The notes below the pieces were generated by a model. It was not told where the DNA came from, made no database searches, and saw only the letters and a list, made by a program, of their open reading frames with translations. DNA of 64,000 nt from CAYSCZ01 sp964429655 (GTDB lineage: Bacteria > Bacteroidota > Bacteroidia > Cytophagales > Cyclobacteriaceae): positions 30,512 through 94,511 of the forward strand of contig CAYSCZ010000005.1 of the NCBI GenBank assembly GCA_964429655.1. Direction: 5' to 3'. Below are positions 26,619-36,631 of this stretch, one piece after another; within the stretch, counting starts at the first letter, position 1, and every line of letters begins with the position of its first letter. The position numbers were made by a program, and so were the translations under genes.

Positions 26619-28478
26619 TTACTGATAACCCCTTGCTTGCAATGAGAAAAGTTCATAGTACTTCCCTTTTAGATTAATTAATTCATTATGGCTTCCTATT
26701 TCTTTAACCTTACCATTTTCCAGCACTATTATACGATCAGCCATTCTTACGGTACTAAATCGATGCGAAATCAATACGGCCATTTTGCCCTCTATTAAGT
26801 CTACAAAACGCTCAAATACTCTATATTCAGATCTTGCATCCAGTGCCGCTGTAGGTTCATCAAGGATTAATAACCTGGCATCTCTCATGTAAGCCCTTCC
26901 TAAAGCCATCTTTTGCCATTGGCCTCCTGACAAGTCAATACCATTGCTAAACCGCCTTCCGATCATCTGTTCATATTTATCCGGTAATGCTTCAATCACC
27001 TGATCAGCCAAACTGGAAACGGAAGCTTGTTTTATCTTTTCAAAGTCGTCTAGTTGATCAATTTGGCCTACGGCAATATTTTCTAATGCTTTTAACTGGT
27101 ATTTTACAAAATCCTGGAAAACCACTCCCACTGCTTTTCTGAGCTCTCCTAAATGATATTCCCTTAAGTCATAACCATCCAGTAAAATTCTTCCTTCTGT
27201 AGGATCATATAGACGGCTTAGTAGCTTGACCAGTGTGGTTTTACCTGCTCCGTTTTCTCCTACTAAAGCTATCCTTTCTGATGGTGAAAGGATAAATGAC
27301 ACATCCTTCAATGCAAATTTTGTGGTATTTTGATACTTAAAGCTTACATTTTGAAATTCGAACCCATGCCTGATTTTTTCAGGCAAAGGTCTAGGTGAAT
27401 CCGGCACCCTTATCTTCGGCTTTATCTTGAAATAGTCAAAGAAATCCTTTAAATAAAGTGAGCTTTCAACAATACTCGAAAATTGGCTCAATAAACTTTC
27501 AAATAGTGACCTTAACCGACTAAATGATCCGGCCAAAAAAGTAAGGTCTCCGATGCTAATAGTGCCAGTGATCGTTTTATAAATGATATAACCAAAGGCT
27601 GAATAGTAGCCCAAGGTCCCAATAAAAGCAAAAATACTTCCCCACCAGGCCTTTTTGATGATGAGCTTTTTATTTTCATCATAAAACTTTTCTGCTAATT
27701 CTTTAAATCTATTGGTTAGGAAATCAGAAAGACCGAAAATCTTCACCTCTTTGGCTGTTTCATCACTAGCACCAATGTATCTGATGTAATCTAGTTCCCG
27801 TCTTTGAGGTGTCCAACGGAAGCTTAATGAATAACTTTTTTCATTATAATAGTTCTCATTTAAAAATGAAGGAATAATAGCAATCACTAATATTATAACC
27901 AGCCATGGGCTAAATAATATCAGTCCAACCGATAAAGAGGCAATGGTGATGATGTTTTGTAACTGGCCCAGGATTTGATTAAGCAAGGCTGTTCTTGAGG
28001 TTGTCTGACGACGAGCCCTTTCCAGTTTATCATAGAACTCAGCATCTTCAAATTGCTCAAGGTCAAGATTCCCGGCATGTTTTATTAACTGTATCGAACT
28101 TTTATTAGCGAAAAGATCGGCAAGTAAACTATTGTACAATGAAACAACCCTACTTAAAATCTCGGAAGCGACAGAGAAGATCAATTCTAAAACTACATAC
28201 AGTATAATATTATCATAGTTAGAGGTATTATTCTGGGTAATAAAAACAATTTCATCGATGATGAGCTTACCAACGTACAGTTGAAGAACAGGAAGTAAGG
28301 ATTTTACAATGCGGAAAAAAATATTTAATCCGGCGTATCCGGGATGGGTTTTCCAAACCAATTTTAAAAAAGGTGGGATATTTGAAAGGGCTTTAAATTG
28401 TTGCTTTAATAAATACCTGCTCTGCGGTTTATTTTTAAAAAAAGACCGTGATTCCCTCCAAAAATTTCTGCCTCTCAT
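26619..28478 (-). CDS. ABC transporter, fused permease and ATPase
   Basis: 619 residues. An N-terminal six-helix exporter-type membrane domain (about 30-345) precedes the nucleotide-binding domain. Walker A is VGENGAGKTTL, signature LSGGQWQKMALGRA, Walker B LLILDEPTAALD and switch His in LISHRFSTV. This half-transporter layout (MsbA/LmrA-like) implies a homodimeric inner-membrane exporter. A long N-terminal basic segment (RGRNFWRESRSFFKNKPQSRYLL) precedes the first helix. It is divergent from the FAD oxidoreductase 31 bp away, so the promoters must be close or overlap. Substrate unknown; lipids, peptides and drugs are all possible. Confidence 0.9.
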   Translation of the reverse strand: MRGRNFWRESRSFFKNKPQSRYLLKQQFKALSNIPPFLKLVWKTHPGYAGLNIFFRIVKSLLPVLQLYVGKLIIDEIVFITQNNTSNYDNIILYVVLELIFSVASEILSRVVSLYNSLLADLFANKSSIQLIKHAGNLDLEQFEDAEFYDKLERARRQTTSRTALLNQILGQLQNIITIASLSVGLILFSPWLVIILVIAIIPSFLNENYYNEKSYSLSFRWTPQRRELDYIRYIGASDETAKEVKIFGLSDFLTNRFKELAEKFYDENKKLIIKKAWWGSIFAFIGTLGYYSAFGYIIYKTITGTISIGDLTFLAGSFSRLRSLFESLLSQFSSIVESSLYLKDFFDYFKIKPKIRVPDSPRPLPEKIRHGFEFQNVSFKYQNTTKFALKDVSFILSPSERIALVGENGAGKTTLVKLLSRLYDPTEGRILLDGYDLREYHLGELRKAVGVVFQDFVKYQLKALENIAVGQIDQLDDFEKIKQASVSSLADQVIEALPDKYEQMIGRRFSNGIDLSGGQWQKMALGRAYMRDARLLILDEPTAALDARSEYRVFERFVDLIEGKMAVLISHRFSTVRMADRIIVLENGKVKEIGSHNELINLKGKYYELFSLQARGYQ

Positions 28479-28509
28479 TATTTTAGTTTCTTAACAATGT
28501 TACAATCTA

Positions 28510-29760
28510 ATGGAAAACCCTGAAGTTGTTATAGTCGGAGCCGGAATAGCAGGACTTATAGCAGCCATTCACCTGGAAAAATCTGACATTCATCCATTGA
28601 TCATAGAAAAAGACGATAGACCTGGCGGAAGAGTTAAGACTTACCAGGAAAGTGGATTTCTCTTGGATCATGGATTTCAGGTTTTGCTCACAAACTATCC
28701 TGAGACACGTAAATATCTAGATTATGAGCGTTTATCCTTAAAAACTTTTCAGCCCGGGGCCATAATTTTATCTGATAACAAGATCAAAAAGCTTGGTAAC
28801 CCGCTGAAAGAAAAAAAATTACTTTGGCCAACTATTCGCTCATCTGCAGCTACATTTTCAGATAAAATGAAGCTATGGTCGATAACCAATAAGCTCAAAA
28901 AAAGATCTATTGAAAAAATATTCGATGATGAAGATATCAGAACCTCGGAATTTTTAAAAAATCAAGGCTTCAGTGATAAAATCATAAAGAGCTTCTTCAC
29001 GCCTTTTTTCAGAGGCATTTTCCTGGAAAAAGAATTAGATACTAGCAGCAGGATGTTCCAGTTTGTATTAAAAATGTTTGCTGAAGGTTATGCCGCAATA
29101 CCTGCTAATGGAATTGAGGAAATAACCATACAATTATATAGTAAACTTAAAAATTCAAAATTCAGGTTTAACAGCCAGGTTGACCAAGTAGGCTTAAATA
29201 CATTAACCTTAATGGATGGTGAAGAAATAAATTTCTCGAAACTTATTGTAAGTACAGAGCCATCGTCAATTATTCCTGCGCTGCATGGTCAATTTAAGTC
29301 CCCTAAAAAAACCACATGCTTGTATTTCGAAGCTGAAGCGTCACCAATAAAAGAAAACCTGCTTATCTTGATGAAAGACGATACCAATAAAAAAATCGTT
29401 AACAATCTTTGTGTTTTGACAGATGTAGCGGAAAGCTATTCAAAAACCAGTCAATCATTGATTTCAGTAACATTAATTGGATTACCCGAGCTAACTAATG
29501 AGGAACTTGTTATAAAAGTGAAGTCTGAGCTAAGGCCTTATTTTAAATCTAACCTCGATAGTTGGCACTTTCTTAAAAGGTTTGATATACCTTACGCACT
29601 TCCTCATATAGATGACTTAACTTATGATATAAAGCCTTCGGAGACCAAAATCAAAGACAATATTTTCTTGGCCGGTGATTTTTTGCTCTATCCATCCCTT
29701 AACGCAGCCATGACAAGTGGAAGAAGGGCAGCAGAAGCTTTATTAGCTTCAATAACCTAA
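28510..29760 (+). CDS. FAD-dependent oxidoreductase (amine oxidase / phytoene desaturase-like)
   Basis: 416 residues. The N-terminal Rossmann motif VVIVGAGIAGLIAAIHLEKS is followed by PGGRVKTYQESGFLLDHGFQVLL, typical of the flavin amine oxidase/protoporphyrinogen oxidase superfamily. The C-terminal FAD-binding block IFLAGDFLLYPSLNAAMTSGRRAAEALL closes the fold. There is no signal peptide. Members of this soluble group in Bacteroidota are usually annotated only as NAD(P)/FAD-dependent oxidoreductases. Carotenoid desaturation is possible, but no crt genes are nearby. ATG start at 28510. Confidence 0.87.
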   Translation: MENPEVVIVGAGIAGLIAAIHLEKSDIHPLIIEKDDRPGGRVKTYQESGFLLDHGFQVLLTNYPETRKYLDYERLSLKTFQPGAIILSDNKIKKLGNPLKEKKLLWPTIRSSAATFSDKMKLWSITNKLKKRSIEKIFDDEDIRTSEFLKNQGFSDKIIKSFFTPFFRGIFLEKELDTSSRMFQFVLKMFAEGYAAIPANGIEEITIQLYSKLKNSKFRFNSQVDQVGLNTLTLMDGEEINFSKLIVSTEPSSIIPALHGQFKSPKKTTCLYFEAEASPIKENLLILMKDDTNKKIVNNLCVLTDVAESYSKTSQSLISVTLIGLPELTNEELVIKVKSELRPYFKSNLDSWHFLKRFDIPYALPHIDDLTYDIKPSETKIKDNIFLAGDFLLYPSLNAAMTSGRRAAEALLASIT

Positions 29761-29850
29761 AGACATTTCCAGGGTTTTAAATCTTTGTTAATTTATTTGT
29801 GGATCGTATAATAATTGTTTTAATTAAGAAAATTTAAAAAGATTGGAAAT

Positions 29851-30675
29851 ATGGATAACAGAAAATTTTTACCCCTAATTATCATTGTGATCGTAGGATT
29901 GGTCGTAATAATCACTTTCGCGAACAGTATTTTCTATACAATTCAACCAGGCGAGCGTGCGGTAGCCTTTAGAAAATTCAGCGGAGGATTGGATAAGGAG
30001 AATATCCTTACACCAGGATTTGGCATTAAAGCCCCATGGAATGAAATATTCGTTTATGATGTTACGGAACAGCAGATTGAAGAAACCATGGATGTGCTTG
30101 ATAAAAATGGATTAAGTATTAATGTTGATATCTCACTGAGATTCAATCCTATGTTTGACAAAATTGGTGAATTGCATGAAATATTTCAGCGGGACTATAT
30201 TAGAAGATTGGTCATCCCTGAGGTGAGGTCCACTGTGCGACAGGTTATGGGACGTTATACCGCAGAAGAAATCTATTCCACTAAACGACCGGAGGTAGAA
30301 GGTTCTATCAAAACAGAAACTGATGATATCTTAGCGGCCCCAGGCAATAATATTCAAATGCGTGCACTACTTATAAGGTCCATAAAACTACCGGACCAGA
30401 TAAAAAATGCCATCGAAAACAAGCTTAAACAAGAGCAAGAAGCACTGGCGTATCAATTCAGGCTCGATAAAGAAAAAAGCGAAGCGGAAAGAAGGCGTAT
30501 AATGGCTGAAGGTGAGGCAGCAGCTAACCGCATTATTAACAACAGTTTGACCGATGAACTTTTAAAAATGAGGGGAATTGAAGCCACAGAAGAATTAGCT
30601 AAATCTCAAAATGCCAAGATAGTGGTAATTGGAAATGGTACTGATGGTTTACCGCTTATTTTAGGGAATAATTAA
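29851..30675 (+). CDS. Prohibitin-like SPFH/Band 7 protein
   Basis: 274 residues. An N-terminal membrane anchor (LPLIIIVIVGLVVIITFANSIFY, about 7-28) is followed by the SPFH domain (IQPGERAVAFRKFSGG ... EEIYSTKRPEVEG) and a C-terminal charged coiled coil (LKQEQEALAYQFRLDKEKSEAERRRIMAEGEAAANRI). This matches prohibitin-family proteins, which form large ring-like membrane scaffolds. The gene is followed after 49 bp by citrate synthase on the same strand, and no terminator separates them. Confidence 0.92.
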   Translation: MDNRKFLPLIIIVIVGLVVIITFANSIFYTIQPGERAVAFRKFSGGLDKENILTPGFGIKAPWNEIFVYDVTEQQIEETMDVLDKNGLSINVDISLRFNPMFDKIGELHEIFQRDYIRRLVIPEVRSTVRQVMGRYTAEEIYSTKRPEVEGSIKTETDDILAAPGNNIQMRALLIRSIKLPDQIKNAIENKLKQEQEALAYQFRLDKEKSEAERRRIMAEGEAAANRIINNSLTDELLKMRGIEATEELAKSQNAKIVVIGNGTDGLPLILGNN

Positions 30676-30724
30676 CCAATTAAAAAAGACTTAATTTATA
30701 TTGAACAACCATAATAACAATTAA

Positions 30725-32011
30725 ATGTCACAGCAAGCAGAGATAAAAGTCAATGACCAAGCCTTTCAGTTGCCTATGATTGAAGGCACTGAGAATGAAA
30801 AAGCAATCGATATAAGTAAATTCAGGGCTCAATCAGGCGTTATTACTATAGATCCGGGATTTAAAAACACCGGATCTACCAAAAGTTCTATAACTTACCT
30901 TGACGGAGAAAATGGTATATTACGATATAGAGGCTATACAATAGAAGAACTGGCAGAAAAATCTACCTTTCTGGAAGTAGCTTATTTATTGATCTATGGT
31001 GAGTTACCTACCGAAGAAGAGTTCAAAATATTCAGGCAAGATATTACTACGCATACCCTTGTTCATGAAGACATTAAGACCATTTTGGATGGCTTTCCTT
31101 CTTCTTCCCATCCTATGGGTGTTTTATCATCCTTAGTGACCGCCCTCACAGCTTTTTATCCCGAATCACTTGACCCGGGCAGATCATTTGAAGCAGCTAA
31201 CCTCAGCATAATCAGAATTTTAGCAAAGATGCCGACATTTGCTGCTTGGGCATATAAAAAACAACAGGGTCACCCCGTTAATTATCCTGACAATAGGCTG
31301 GATTATTGCTCTAATTTTCTAAAAATGATGTTTGCACTCCCAACAGATGAATACCATGTAGATGAAAAAGTCGCTGCTGCTCTAGATAAACTCTTAATAT
31401 TGCATGCAGATCATGAGCAAAACTGTTCTGCATCAACTGTGAGAATAGTTGGATCATCGCAAGCCAGTTTATACGCATCCCTTTCAGCGGGAATAAATGC
31501 ACTTTGGGGCCCACTGCATGGCGGAGCTAACCAGGCAGTTATAGAGATGCTGGAAGCCATAAAAGCTGATGGTGGGGACACTGCAAAATTTATCGCCAAA
31601 GCAAAAGATAAAGAAGACCACTTCCGGTTAATGGGGTTTGGTCATCGGGTTTATAAAAACTTTGACCCGAGAGCAAAAATCATTAAAAAAGCTGCGGATG
31701 ATGTCCTCGAAGAATTAGGTATTCATGATCCTGTATTGGATATAGCAAAAAGTCTGGAAGAGGTCGCTCTAAACGACGAATATTTCGTGGAAAGAAAACT
31801 CTATCCTAATGTTGATTTCTACAGCGGGATAATTTACCGGGCAATTGGTATACCTACAGAGATGTTTACAGTGATGTTCGCTTTGGGTAGACTACCTGGC
31901 TGGATTGCTCAGTGGAAGGAAATGCGAGAAAATAAGGAACCTATAGGCAGACCACGACAAATCTACACCGGATATAATAAAAGATCCTACGTTGAGCCTT
32001 CGATTAGGTAA
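30725..32011 (+). CDS. gltA: Citrate synthase
   Basis: 428 residues of type II (GltA) length. Clear signatures are GILRYRGYTIEELA (about 60), the catalytic histidine loop WGPLHGGANQAVIEML, and the citrate synthase signature GFGHRVYKNFDPRA with catalytic His/Asp nearby. It condenses oxaloacetate and acetyl-CoA, the first TCA step; aconitase is encoded about 23 kb upstream. The C-terminal GRPRQIYTGYNKRSYVEPSIR is typical. A strong hairpin terminator follows 24 bp after the stop. Confidence 0.97.
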   Translation: MSQQAEIKVNDQAFQLPMIEGTENEKAIDISKFRAQSGVITIDPGFKNTGSTKSSITYLDGENGILRYRGYTIEELAEKSTFLEVAYLLIYGELPTEEEFKIFRQDITTHTLVHEDIKTILDGFPSSSHPMGVLSSLVTALTAFYPESLDPGRSFEAANLSIIRILAKMPTFAAWAYKKQQGHPVNYPDNRLDYCSNFLKMMFALPTDEYHVDEKVAAALDKLLILHADHEQNCSASTVRIVGSSQASLYASLSAGINALWGPLHGGANQAVIEMLEAIKADGGDTAKFIAKAKDKEDHFRLMGFGHRVYKNFDPRAKIIKKAADDVLEELGIHDPVLDIAKSLEEVALNDEYFVERKLYPNVDFYSGIIYRAIGIPTEMFTVMFALGRLPGWIAQWKEMRENKEPIGRPRQIYTGYNKRSYVEPSIR

Positions 32012-32034
32012 TTGTAGAAGAGATAAAATTTATC

Positions 32035-32066
32035 AAGCCCTGAGGTTGAATCAGGGCTTTTTTTAT
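32035..32066 (+). terminator. Terminator of gltA
   Basis: A 9-bp perfect stem (AAGCCCTGA at 32035-32043 with TCAGGGCTT at 32051-32059), a 7-base loop and a run of T follow the citrate synthase stop codon. The A-rich left flank is weak, so it probably works in the plus direction only. Confidence 0.85.
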
Positions 32067-32114
32067 GAATCCTTATTTAAGAAGGGTATCTTTTTATTTT
32101 TTCTTGTAAACTAA

Positions 32115-32531
32115 CTAACAATACTCTTCAAAAACCTGCACTAAATGATCTGCTATAACCTCAGCAGGCCGCCCCTCTATATGGTGTCTTTCAATAAAAT
32201 GCACTAAGTCACCATCTTTAAATAAGCCAATTGAGGGTGAAGATGGTGGATAAGGAGTGGTATATTCACGTGCTTTTTCAGTAGCCTCTTTATCTACACC
32301 GGCAAAAACCGTTGCAAGCGTATCAGGCTTTTTAGAGCTTTTCTCTAATGCTAACTTTACACCAGGCCTGGCTGAACCGGCAGCACAGCCACAAACAGAG
32401 TTAACCACTAATAAATATGTGCCTTTTTGATCTTTCAAGCTATTGTCAACTTCCTCACTGGTTTTGTATTCTTTGAACCCGATCTCTGTAAGATCACTTC
32501 TCATTGGTGTTACTAACGCTTCTGGATACAT
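32115..32531 (-). CDS. Bacilliredoxin, BrxA/BrxB (YphP/YqiW) family
   Basis: 138 residues with a thioredoxin-like fold and the CGC active site (VVNSVCGCAAGSARPG, C47 and C49) of bacilliredoxins. In Firmicutes these remove bacillithiol from S-thiolated proteins. Many Bacteroidota also make bacillithiol, so the same role is plausible here. The C-terminal residue is also cysteine (C138). It is the last gene of the suf operon, 25 bp after the DUF59 gene, which suggests thiol repair linked to Fe-S assembly. Confidence 0.92.
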   Translation of the reverse strand: MYPEALVTPMRSDLTEIGFKEYKTSEEVDNSLKDQKGTYLLVVNSVCGCAAGSARPGVKLALEKSSKKPDTLATVFAGVDKEATEKAREYTTPYPPSSPSIGLFKDGDLVHFIERHHIEGRPAEVIADHLVQVFEEYC

Positions 32532-32556
32532 AATATATAATTAAAGTTTAAATCAT

Positions 32557-32901
32557 TTATAAAAATCCTAACTCAAGTTTAGCCGTTTCCGACATCATCT
32601 CAGGAGAATATGGAGGATCAAAAGTAACTTCCACATGAACATCATTGATCCCATCTACTTGTTCTACTTTGGTTTTTATCTCATCGGGTATAGCTTCTGC
32701 CGAAGGACATGCCGGAGAAGTGAGTGTCATTAAAATATGAATATTATTAATCGGTAAAATATTGATTTCATAAATCAAACCCAACTCATAAACATCTACA
32801 GGTATTTCAGGGTCATATACCGTTTTTATTGATCTGAGAATTTCTTCTTTTAGGATTAAATCCGTACTATTATCTTCAGGCATCTGTTTTTGATTTTTCA
32901 T
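32557..32901 (-). CDS. DUF59 / MIP18-family Fe-S assembly protein (SufT-like)
   Basis: 114 residues, about the whole of one DUF59 domain: TVYDPEIPVDVYELGLIYEI and TLTSPACPSAEAIPDEI with the conserved Cys of the SPxCP motif. DUF59 proteins aid Fe-S cluster maturation or delivery (SufT, MIP18, the N-terminus of Mrp/ApbC). The start overlaps the sufE end by 26 bp in another frame, so the genes are coupled. It lies between sufE and the bacilliredoxin gene. Confidence 0.92.
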   Translation of the reverse strand: MKNQKQMPEDNSTDLILKEEILRSIKTVYDPEIPVDVYELGLIYEINILPINNIHILMTLTSPACPSAEAIPDEIKTKVEQVDGINDVHVEVTFDPPYSPEMMSETAKLELGFL

Positions 32902-33319
32902 TTAGCGCTAATGAATATATTTTCATCTGTTTGATCATTGAAGCAAAACCATTTGATCTTTGTGTTCCAATAAACCTATTCATGCCAATTTTCATGGGAA
33001 AATATATATCAGCATCCAGAATATCTTCTGGTTTTTGATCAGATAAAGTCCTCACTAAAAGACTCACTAAACCTTTGGTAATACTTGTATTACTATCCGC
33101 TTCATACTTAACTTTTCCATCATTAAGATCCGCTGTTAACCAAACTTTTGATTGGCAACCTTTAACGATGTTAGCTTCAACTTTTTTATGCTCTACCATA
33201 TCAGGTAACTTATATCCCAACTCGATGATATAATTAACAGCCATTTCAAGGTCTCCATCAAAAAGTGAAAACTCTTCAATAATTTCGTCTTGTATCTTAT
33301 TTATTTCCTGAGTGGTCAT
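32876..33319 (-). CDS. sufE: SufE family sulfur-acceptor protein
   Basis: 147 residues from the ATG at 33317-33319, which shares a base with the sufS stop (TGATG junction); a TTG one codon upstream is the alternative. The conserved sulfur-accepting cysteine is in VKGCQSKVWL (C55). SufE takes persulfide sulfur from SufS and passes it to SufBCD. Length and pattern match the family closely. Confidence 0.95.
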   Translation of the reverse strand: MTTQEINKIQDEIIEEFSLFDGDLEMAVNYIIELGYKLPDMVEHKKVEANIVKGCQSKVWLTADLNDGKVKYEADSNTSITKGLVSLLVRTLSDQKPEDILDADIYFPMKIGMNRFIGTQRSNGFASMIKQMKIYSLALNEKSKTDA

Positions 33320-34563
33320 CAAACAAACTTTTTTATTATTTGGTCTAAACCATCTATAAAAGAATCGATTTCATTTTTTGTATTATATACAGCAAATGAT
33401 GCCCTTGCAGTTCCTTCAATGTTATAACGTTCCATCAAAGGCTGTGTGCAGTGGTGACCTGTTCTTACCGCAATACCTTTGGCGTCCAACATTACTCCTA
33501 TATCAAAATGATGTACATTTTTTACAATAAAGGAAATGACACTTGCTTTGTTGGATGCCTCTCCCAAAATCTTTAAACCATTGATTGATTTAATTTTATC
33601 TGTTGCATAATTCAATAATTCCTCCTCATGCTTTCTTATTTTATCTTTTCCAATTTCATTAACAAACACTAAAGCTTTTCGGAAGGCAATGACTTCTCCA
33701 ATATTAGGTGTTCCCGCTTCAAACTTGTAAGGGATATTGTTAAAAGTTGTTTTATCAAAATGCACATCTTTGATCATCTCTCCTCCGCCCTGGTAGGGAG
33801 GCATAGCCTCTAACAAATTCCTTTTACCGTAGAGGACACCAACTCCAGTAGGTCCGTAAACTTTATGGGCAGAAAACACATAGAAATCCGCATTCAAATC
33901 CATTACATTTATATCTGTGTGAGGTGCAGCCTGTGCCCCATCTATCAGGACTTTAGCTCCAACATTATGCGCTAAACGAACTACTTCACTTACGGGGTTA
34001 ATGGTACCCAAAGTATTTGAAATATGCACCATCGAAACAAGCTTGGTTCTTTCAGTCAATAAAGATTTAAATCCATCTAGATCTAATTCCCCGTTTTCCA
34101 GGACAGGAACTATTTTAAGTTTTAGATTTTTCTCATCCCTAATCAGTTGCCATGGAACAATGTTGGAATGGTGTTCCATACCTGAAATAATAATTTCATC
34201 CCCTTCATTAAGGAATTTTTTACCAAATGAGTTAGCTACCAAATTTATACCTTCGGTGGTTCCTTTAGTAAATACTATCTCCTCTGGCTCGTTAGCATTT
34301 ATAAAATCCCTGACAACTCTCCTGGTTTCCTCAAAAGCATTGGTTGCTCTTTCTGCAAGTGTATGAATGCCTCTATGTATATTAGCGTTGTCTTTCTGGT
34401 AGTAGTCAACTAATGCATCAATCACAACTTTTGGCTTCTGCGAGGTGGCAGCATTGTCAAAATAGATCAGCGGTTTTTTATTTACTTCCTGATGAAGTAT
34501 CGGAAATTGTTTACGTATTGATTGAATATCTATTGAAGAGTCTACAGAAAATACTTCCGACAT
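33319..34563 (-). CDS. sufS: Cysteine desulfurase SufS
   Basis: 414 residues, group II (SufS-type) cysteine desulfurase. PLP-binding lysine K234 lies in SAHKVYGPTG, and the catalytic cysteine C372 lies in RTGHHCTQPLM. Also present are FDNAATSQKP and the THHS-like MEHHSNIVPW. It mobilises sulfur from cysteine for Fe-S clusters, handing it to SufE encoded directly downstream. It lies 2 bp after sufD. Confidence 0.97.
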   Translation of the reverse strand: MSEVFSVDSSIDIQSIRKQFPILHQEVNKKPLIYFDNAATSQKPKVVIDALVDYYQKDNANIHRGIHTLAERATNAFEETRRVVRDFINANEPEEIVFTKGTTEGINLVANSFGKKFLNEGDEIIISGMEHHSNIVPWQLIRDEKNLKLKIVPVLENGELDLDGFKSLLTERTKLVSMVHISNTLGTINPVSEVVRLAHNVGAKVLIDGAQAAPHTDINVMDLNADFYVFSAHKVYGPTGVGVLYGKRNLLEAMPPYQGGGEMIKDVHFDKTTFNNIPYKFEAGTPNIGEVIAFRKALVFVNEIGKDKIRKHEEELLNYATDKIKSINGLKILGEASNKASVISFIVKNVHHFDIGVMLDAKGIAVRTGHHCTQPLMERYNIEGTARASFAVYNTKNEIDSFIDGLDQIIKKFV

Positions 34564-34565
34564 AC

Positions 34566-35837
34566 TTATGATATCTGATTTAAAGAATTTGAAATTTTAT
34601 TTTCAAGAAATGTTTTCAATGTATCTATTTTAACCTTTGCCATTAATTCATTAGCAAAGGCTTCTAAAAGGAAAGCTTTTGCCTGAGATTTGCTTAGTCC
34701 TCTCGTTTGCAAATAAAAAATAGCATCTTCATCTAATTGACCTGTAGTGCAACCATGAGAACATTTTACGTCATCTGCCCATATCTCTAATTGTGGTTTT
34801 GTATGCACAACAGCATTATCAGACAAAAGAATGTTGTTATTGGATTGAAATGCATTAGTCTTCTGTGCTTGAGGTCTTACATATATCTTTCCATTGAAAA
34901 CACCATTTGCTTTATCCCCGACTATTCCTTTATAAAGTTCATTACTATACGAGTTTGCAATCTTATGATCAACCGTGGTGTGATTATCAACATGTGACTG
35001 ACCTTTCAATAAATATAAGCCAAACATGTTAGCTTCTACTCCTTCTCCTTCAACATCAATGTTTAGATTATTTCTTATCATACCTCCATTAAAAGTATAG
35101 GTATGATGATCAAGGGTGCTTGATTTTGATTGCTTAATACGTGTATTAAACACGCCATTAGTAGTCGGTGACTCTAATTGAATTTTATGATACTTTAATA
35201 TGGCATTTTCATTGATATTAATCTCAGAATAAAAATTGTTAAACGCATCATTATTACCAAGGTCCGAAAATACTTCAATGATTGACAGTTCAGAATGCTC
35301 TTCAAGTTCTATTAATGTTCTTAAATAGTTAATCGGACTAGAATTTCTTTTATTAGTGAGATTGTATATAATTATTGGTTTATCAATAACTTTATTTTTG
35401 TTTATACTTATCCTGTAGGTATTGATTGATAAGGCTTTATTTAATACGGCAAAAGGGTCTTTTTCCTCTTTATCTTGCCCATTGGATCGGCTTTTCAAAA
35501 TATCAAAACTCACTTCTGTCTTTAGCTCCTCCAAATCTGATATATCAGTTCTTAAACGACCATTTTCAAAAAATAGCTTTATACCCTCAAGATGTTGAAT
35601 AAGATATGGACTAAAATCAGCAGCATCAATATTTGGATTATGTAAATGATAAGTATTGTCTAAAACAGGTTTAAAATTAGTGTATTTATATTCTTCATAT
35701 TTCCTTGTAGGAATGCCAATTGATTTGAATTCCTTAATTGAATTCAATCTTGACCCTATCTCTTTCTCATCTAGGTTGTTATTCGCTTTTATTTTATCAA
35801 AGTGTTGATCAATTTGGTCTAAAAAATGATTGTTCAT
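34566..35837 (-). CDS. sufD: Fe-S cluster assembly protein SufD
   Basis: 423 residues. The C-terminal half carries the SufB/SufD beta-helix core (HTKPQLEIWADDVKCSHGCTTGQLDEDAIFYLQTRGLSK). The N-terminal half is the variable helical domain. SufD forms the SufBC2D scaffold with the products of the next two upstream genes. It is divergent in sequence from SufB, as usual. It lies 15 bp after sufC and 2 bp before sufS. Confidence 0.95.
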   Translation of the reverse strand: MNNHFLDQIDQHFDKIKANNNLDEKEIGSRLNSIKEFKSIGIPTRKYEEYKYTNFKPVLDNTYHLHNPNIDAADFSPYLIQHLEGIKLFFENGRLRTDISDLEELKTEVSFDILKSRSNGQDKEEKDPFAVLNKALSINTYRISINKNKVIDKPIIIYNLTNKRNSSPINYLRTLIELEEHSELSIIEVFSDLGNNDAFNNFYSEININENAILKYHKIQLESPTTNGVFNTRIKQSKSSTLDHHTYTFNGGMIRNNLNIDVEGEGVEANMFGLYLLKGQSHVDNHTTVDHKIANSYSNELYKGIVGDKANGVFNGKIYVRPQAQKTNAFQSNNNILLSDNAVVHTKPQLEIWADDVKCSHGCTTGQLDEDAIFYLQTRGLSKSQAKAFLLEAFANELMAKVKIDTLKTFLENKISNSLNQIS

Positions 35838-35852
35838 AGTCTTATTAATTGT

Positions 35853-36611
35853 TTACACAGCGGGTATAATTTCATTTTTTACCCAATCATAACCCTTTTC
35901 TTCAAGTTCAAGAGCCAGTGATTTATCTCCAGACTTAACGATTCTGCCGCCATAAAGTACATGAACATAATCCGGAACTATATATTCCAACAACCTTTGA
36001 TAGTGAGTAACAACTATTGATGCATTCTCTGTGGTTCTAAGCTCATTGACGCCATTTGCCACTATTTTCAATGCATCGATATCAAGACCTGAATCAGTTT
36101 CATCAAGGATGGATAATTTGGGCTCCAGCATTGCCATTTGGAATATTTCATTTCTCTTTTTTTCACCACCTGAAAAACCTTCATTTAAGGCCCTGCTTAA
36201 CAATGATTGATCAATATCAACCAGTTTCATTTTCTCTTTCATTAATTTAAGAAAGGAGACGGCGTCGAGTGGTTGTTGCCCCCTATGTTCCCGGATTTGA
36301 TTGATTGCTGTTTTTAGAAAATTTGTTGTACTTACACCTGGAATTTCGACCGGATACTGAAAAGCTAAAAAAATACCTATCCTTGCCCTTTCCTCTGTAG
36401 CCATATCCAATAAATCCTGCCCACAATAGGTGACAGTCCCCTGAGTAACTTCAAAGTTTTCTTTTCCAGCAAGTACTGATGCTAAGGTACTCTTACCAGA
36501 TCCATTAGGCCCCATTATTGCATGGACCTCCCCAAAATTTACATTTAAGTTAACGCCTTTTAATATTTCCTTATCTTCTATACTTACGTGAAGATTATTT
36601 ATAGTCAACAT
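35853..36611 (-). CDS. sufC: SufC ATPase
   Basis: 252 residues. Walker A GPNGSGKSTLA, the signature motif FSGGEKKRNEI (the variant used by SufC) and Walker B LSILDETDSGLD with the following switch region SIVVTHYQRLL. It is the soluble ABC ATPase of the SufBCD scaffold. It lies between sufB and sufD with gaps of 20 and 15 bp. Confidence 0.97.
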   Translation of the reverse strand: MLTINNLHVSIEDKEILKGVNLNVNFGEVHAIMGPNGSGKSTLASVLAGKENFEVTQGTVTYCGQDLLDMATEERARIGIFLAFQYPVEIPGVSTTNFLKTAINQIREHRGQQPLDAVSFLKLMKEKMKLVDIDQSLLSRALNEGFSGGEKKRNEIFQMAMLEPKLSILDETDSGLDIDALKIVANGVNELRTTENASIVVTHYQRLLEYIVPDYVHVLYGGRIVKSGDKSLALELEEKGYDWVKNEIIPAV

Positions 36612-36631
36612 AAATTACATGATTTTAATAG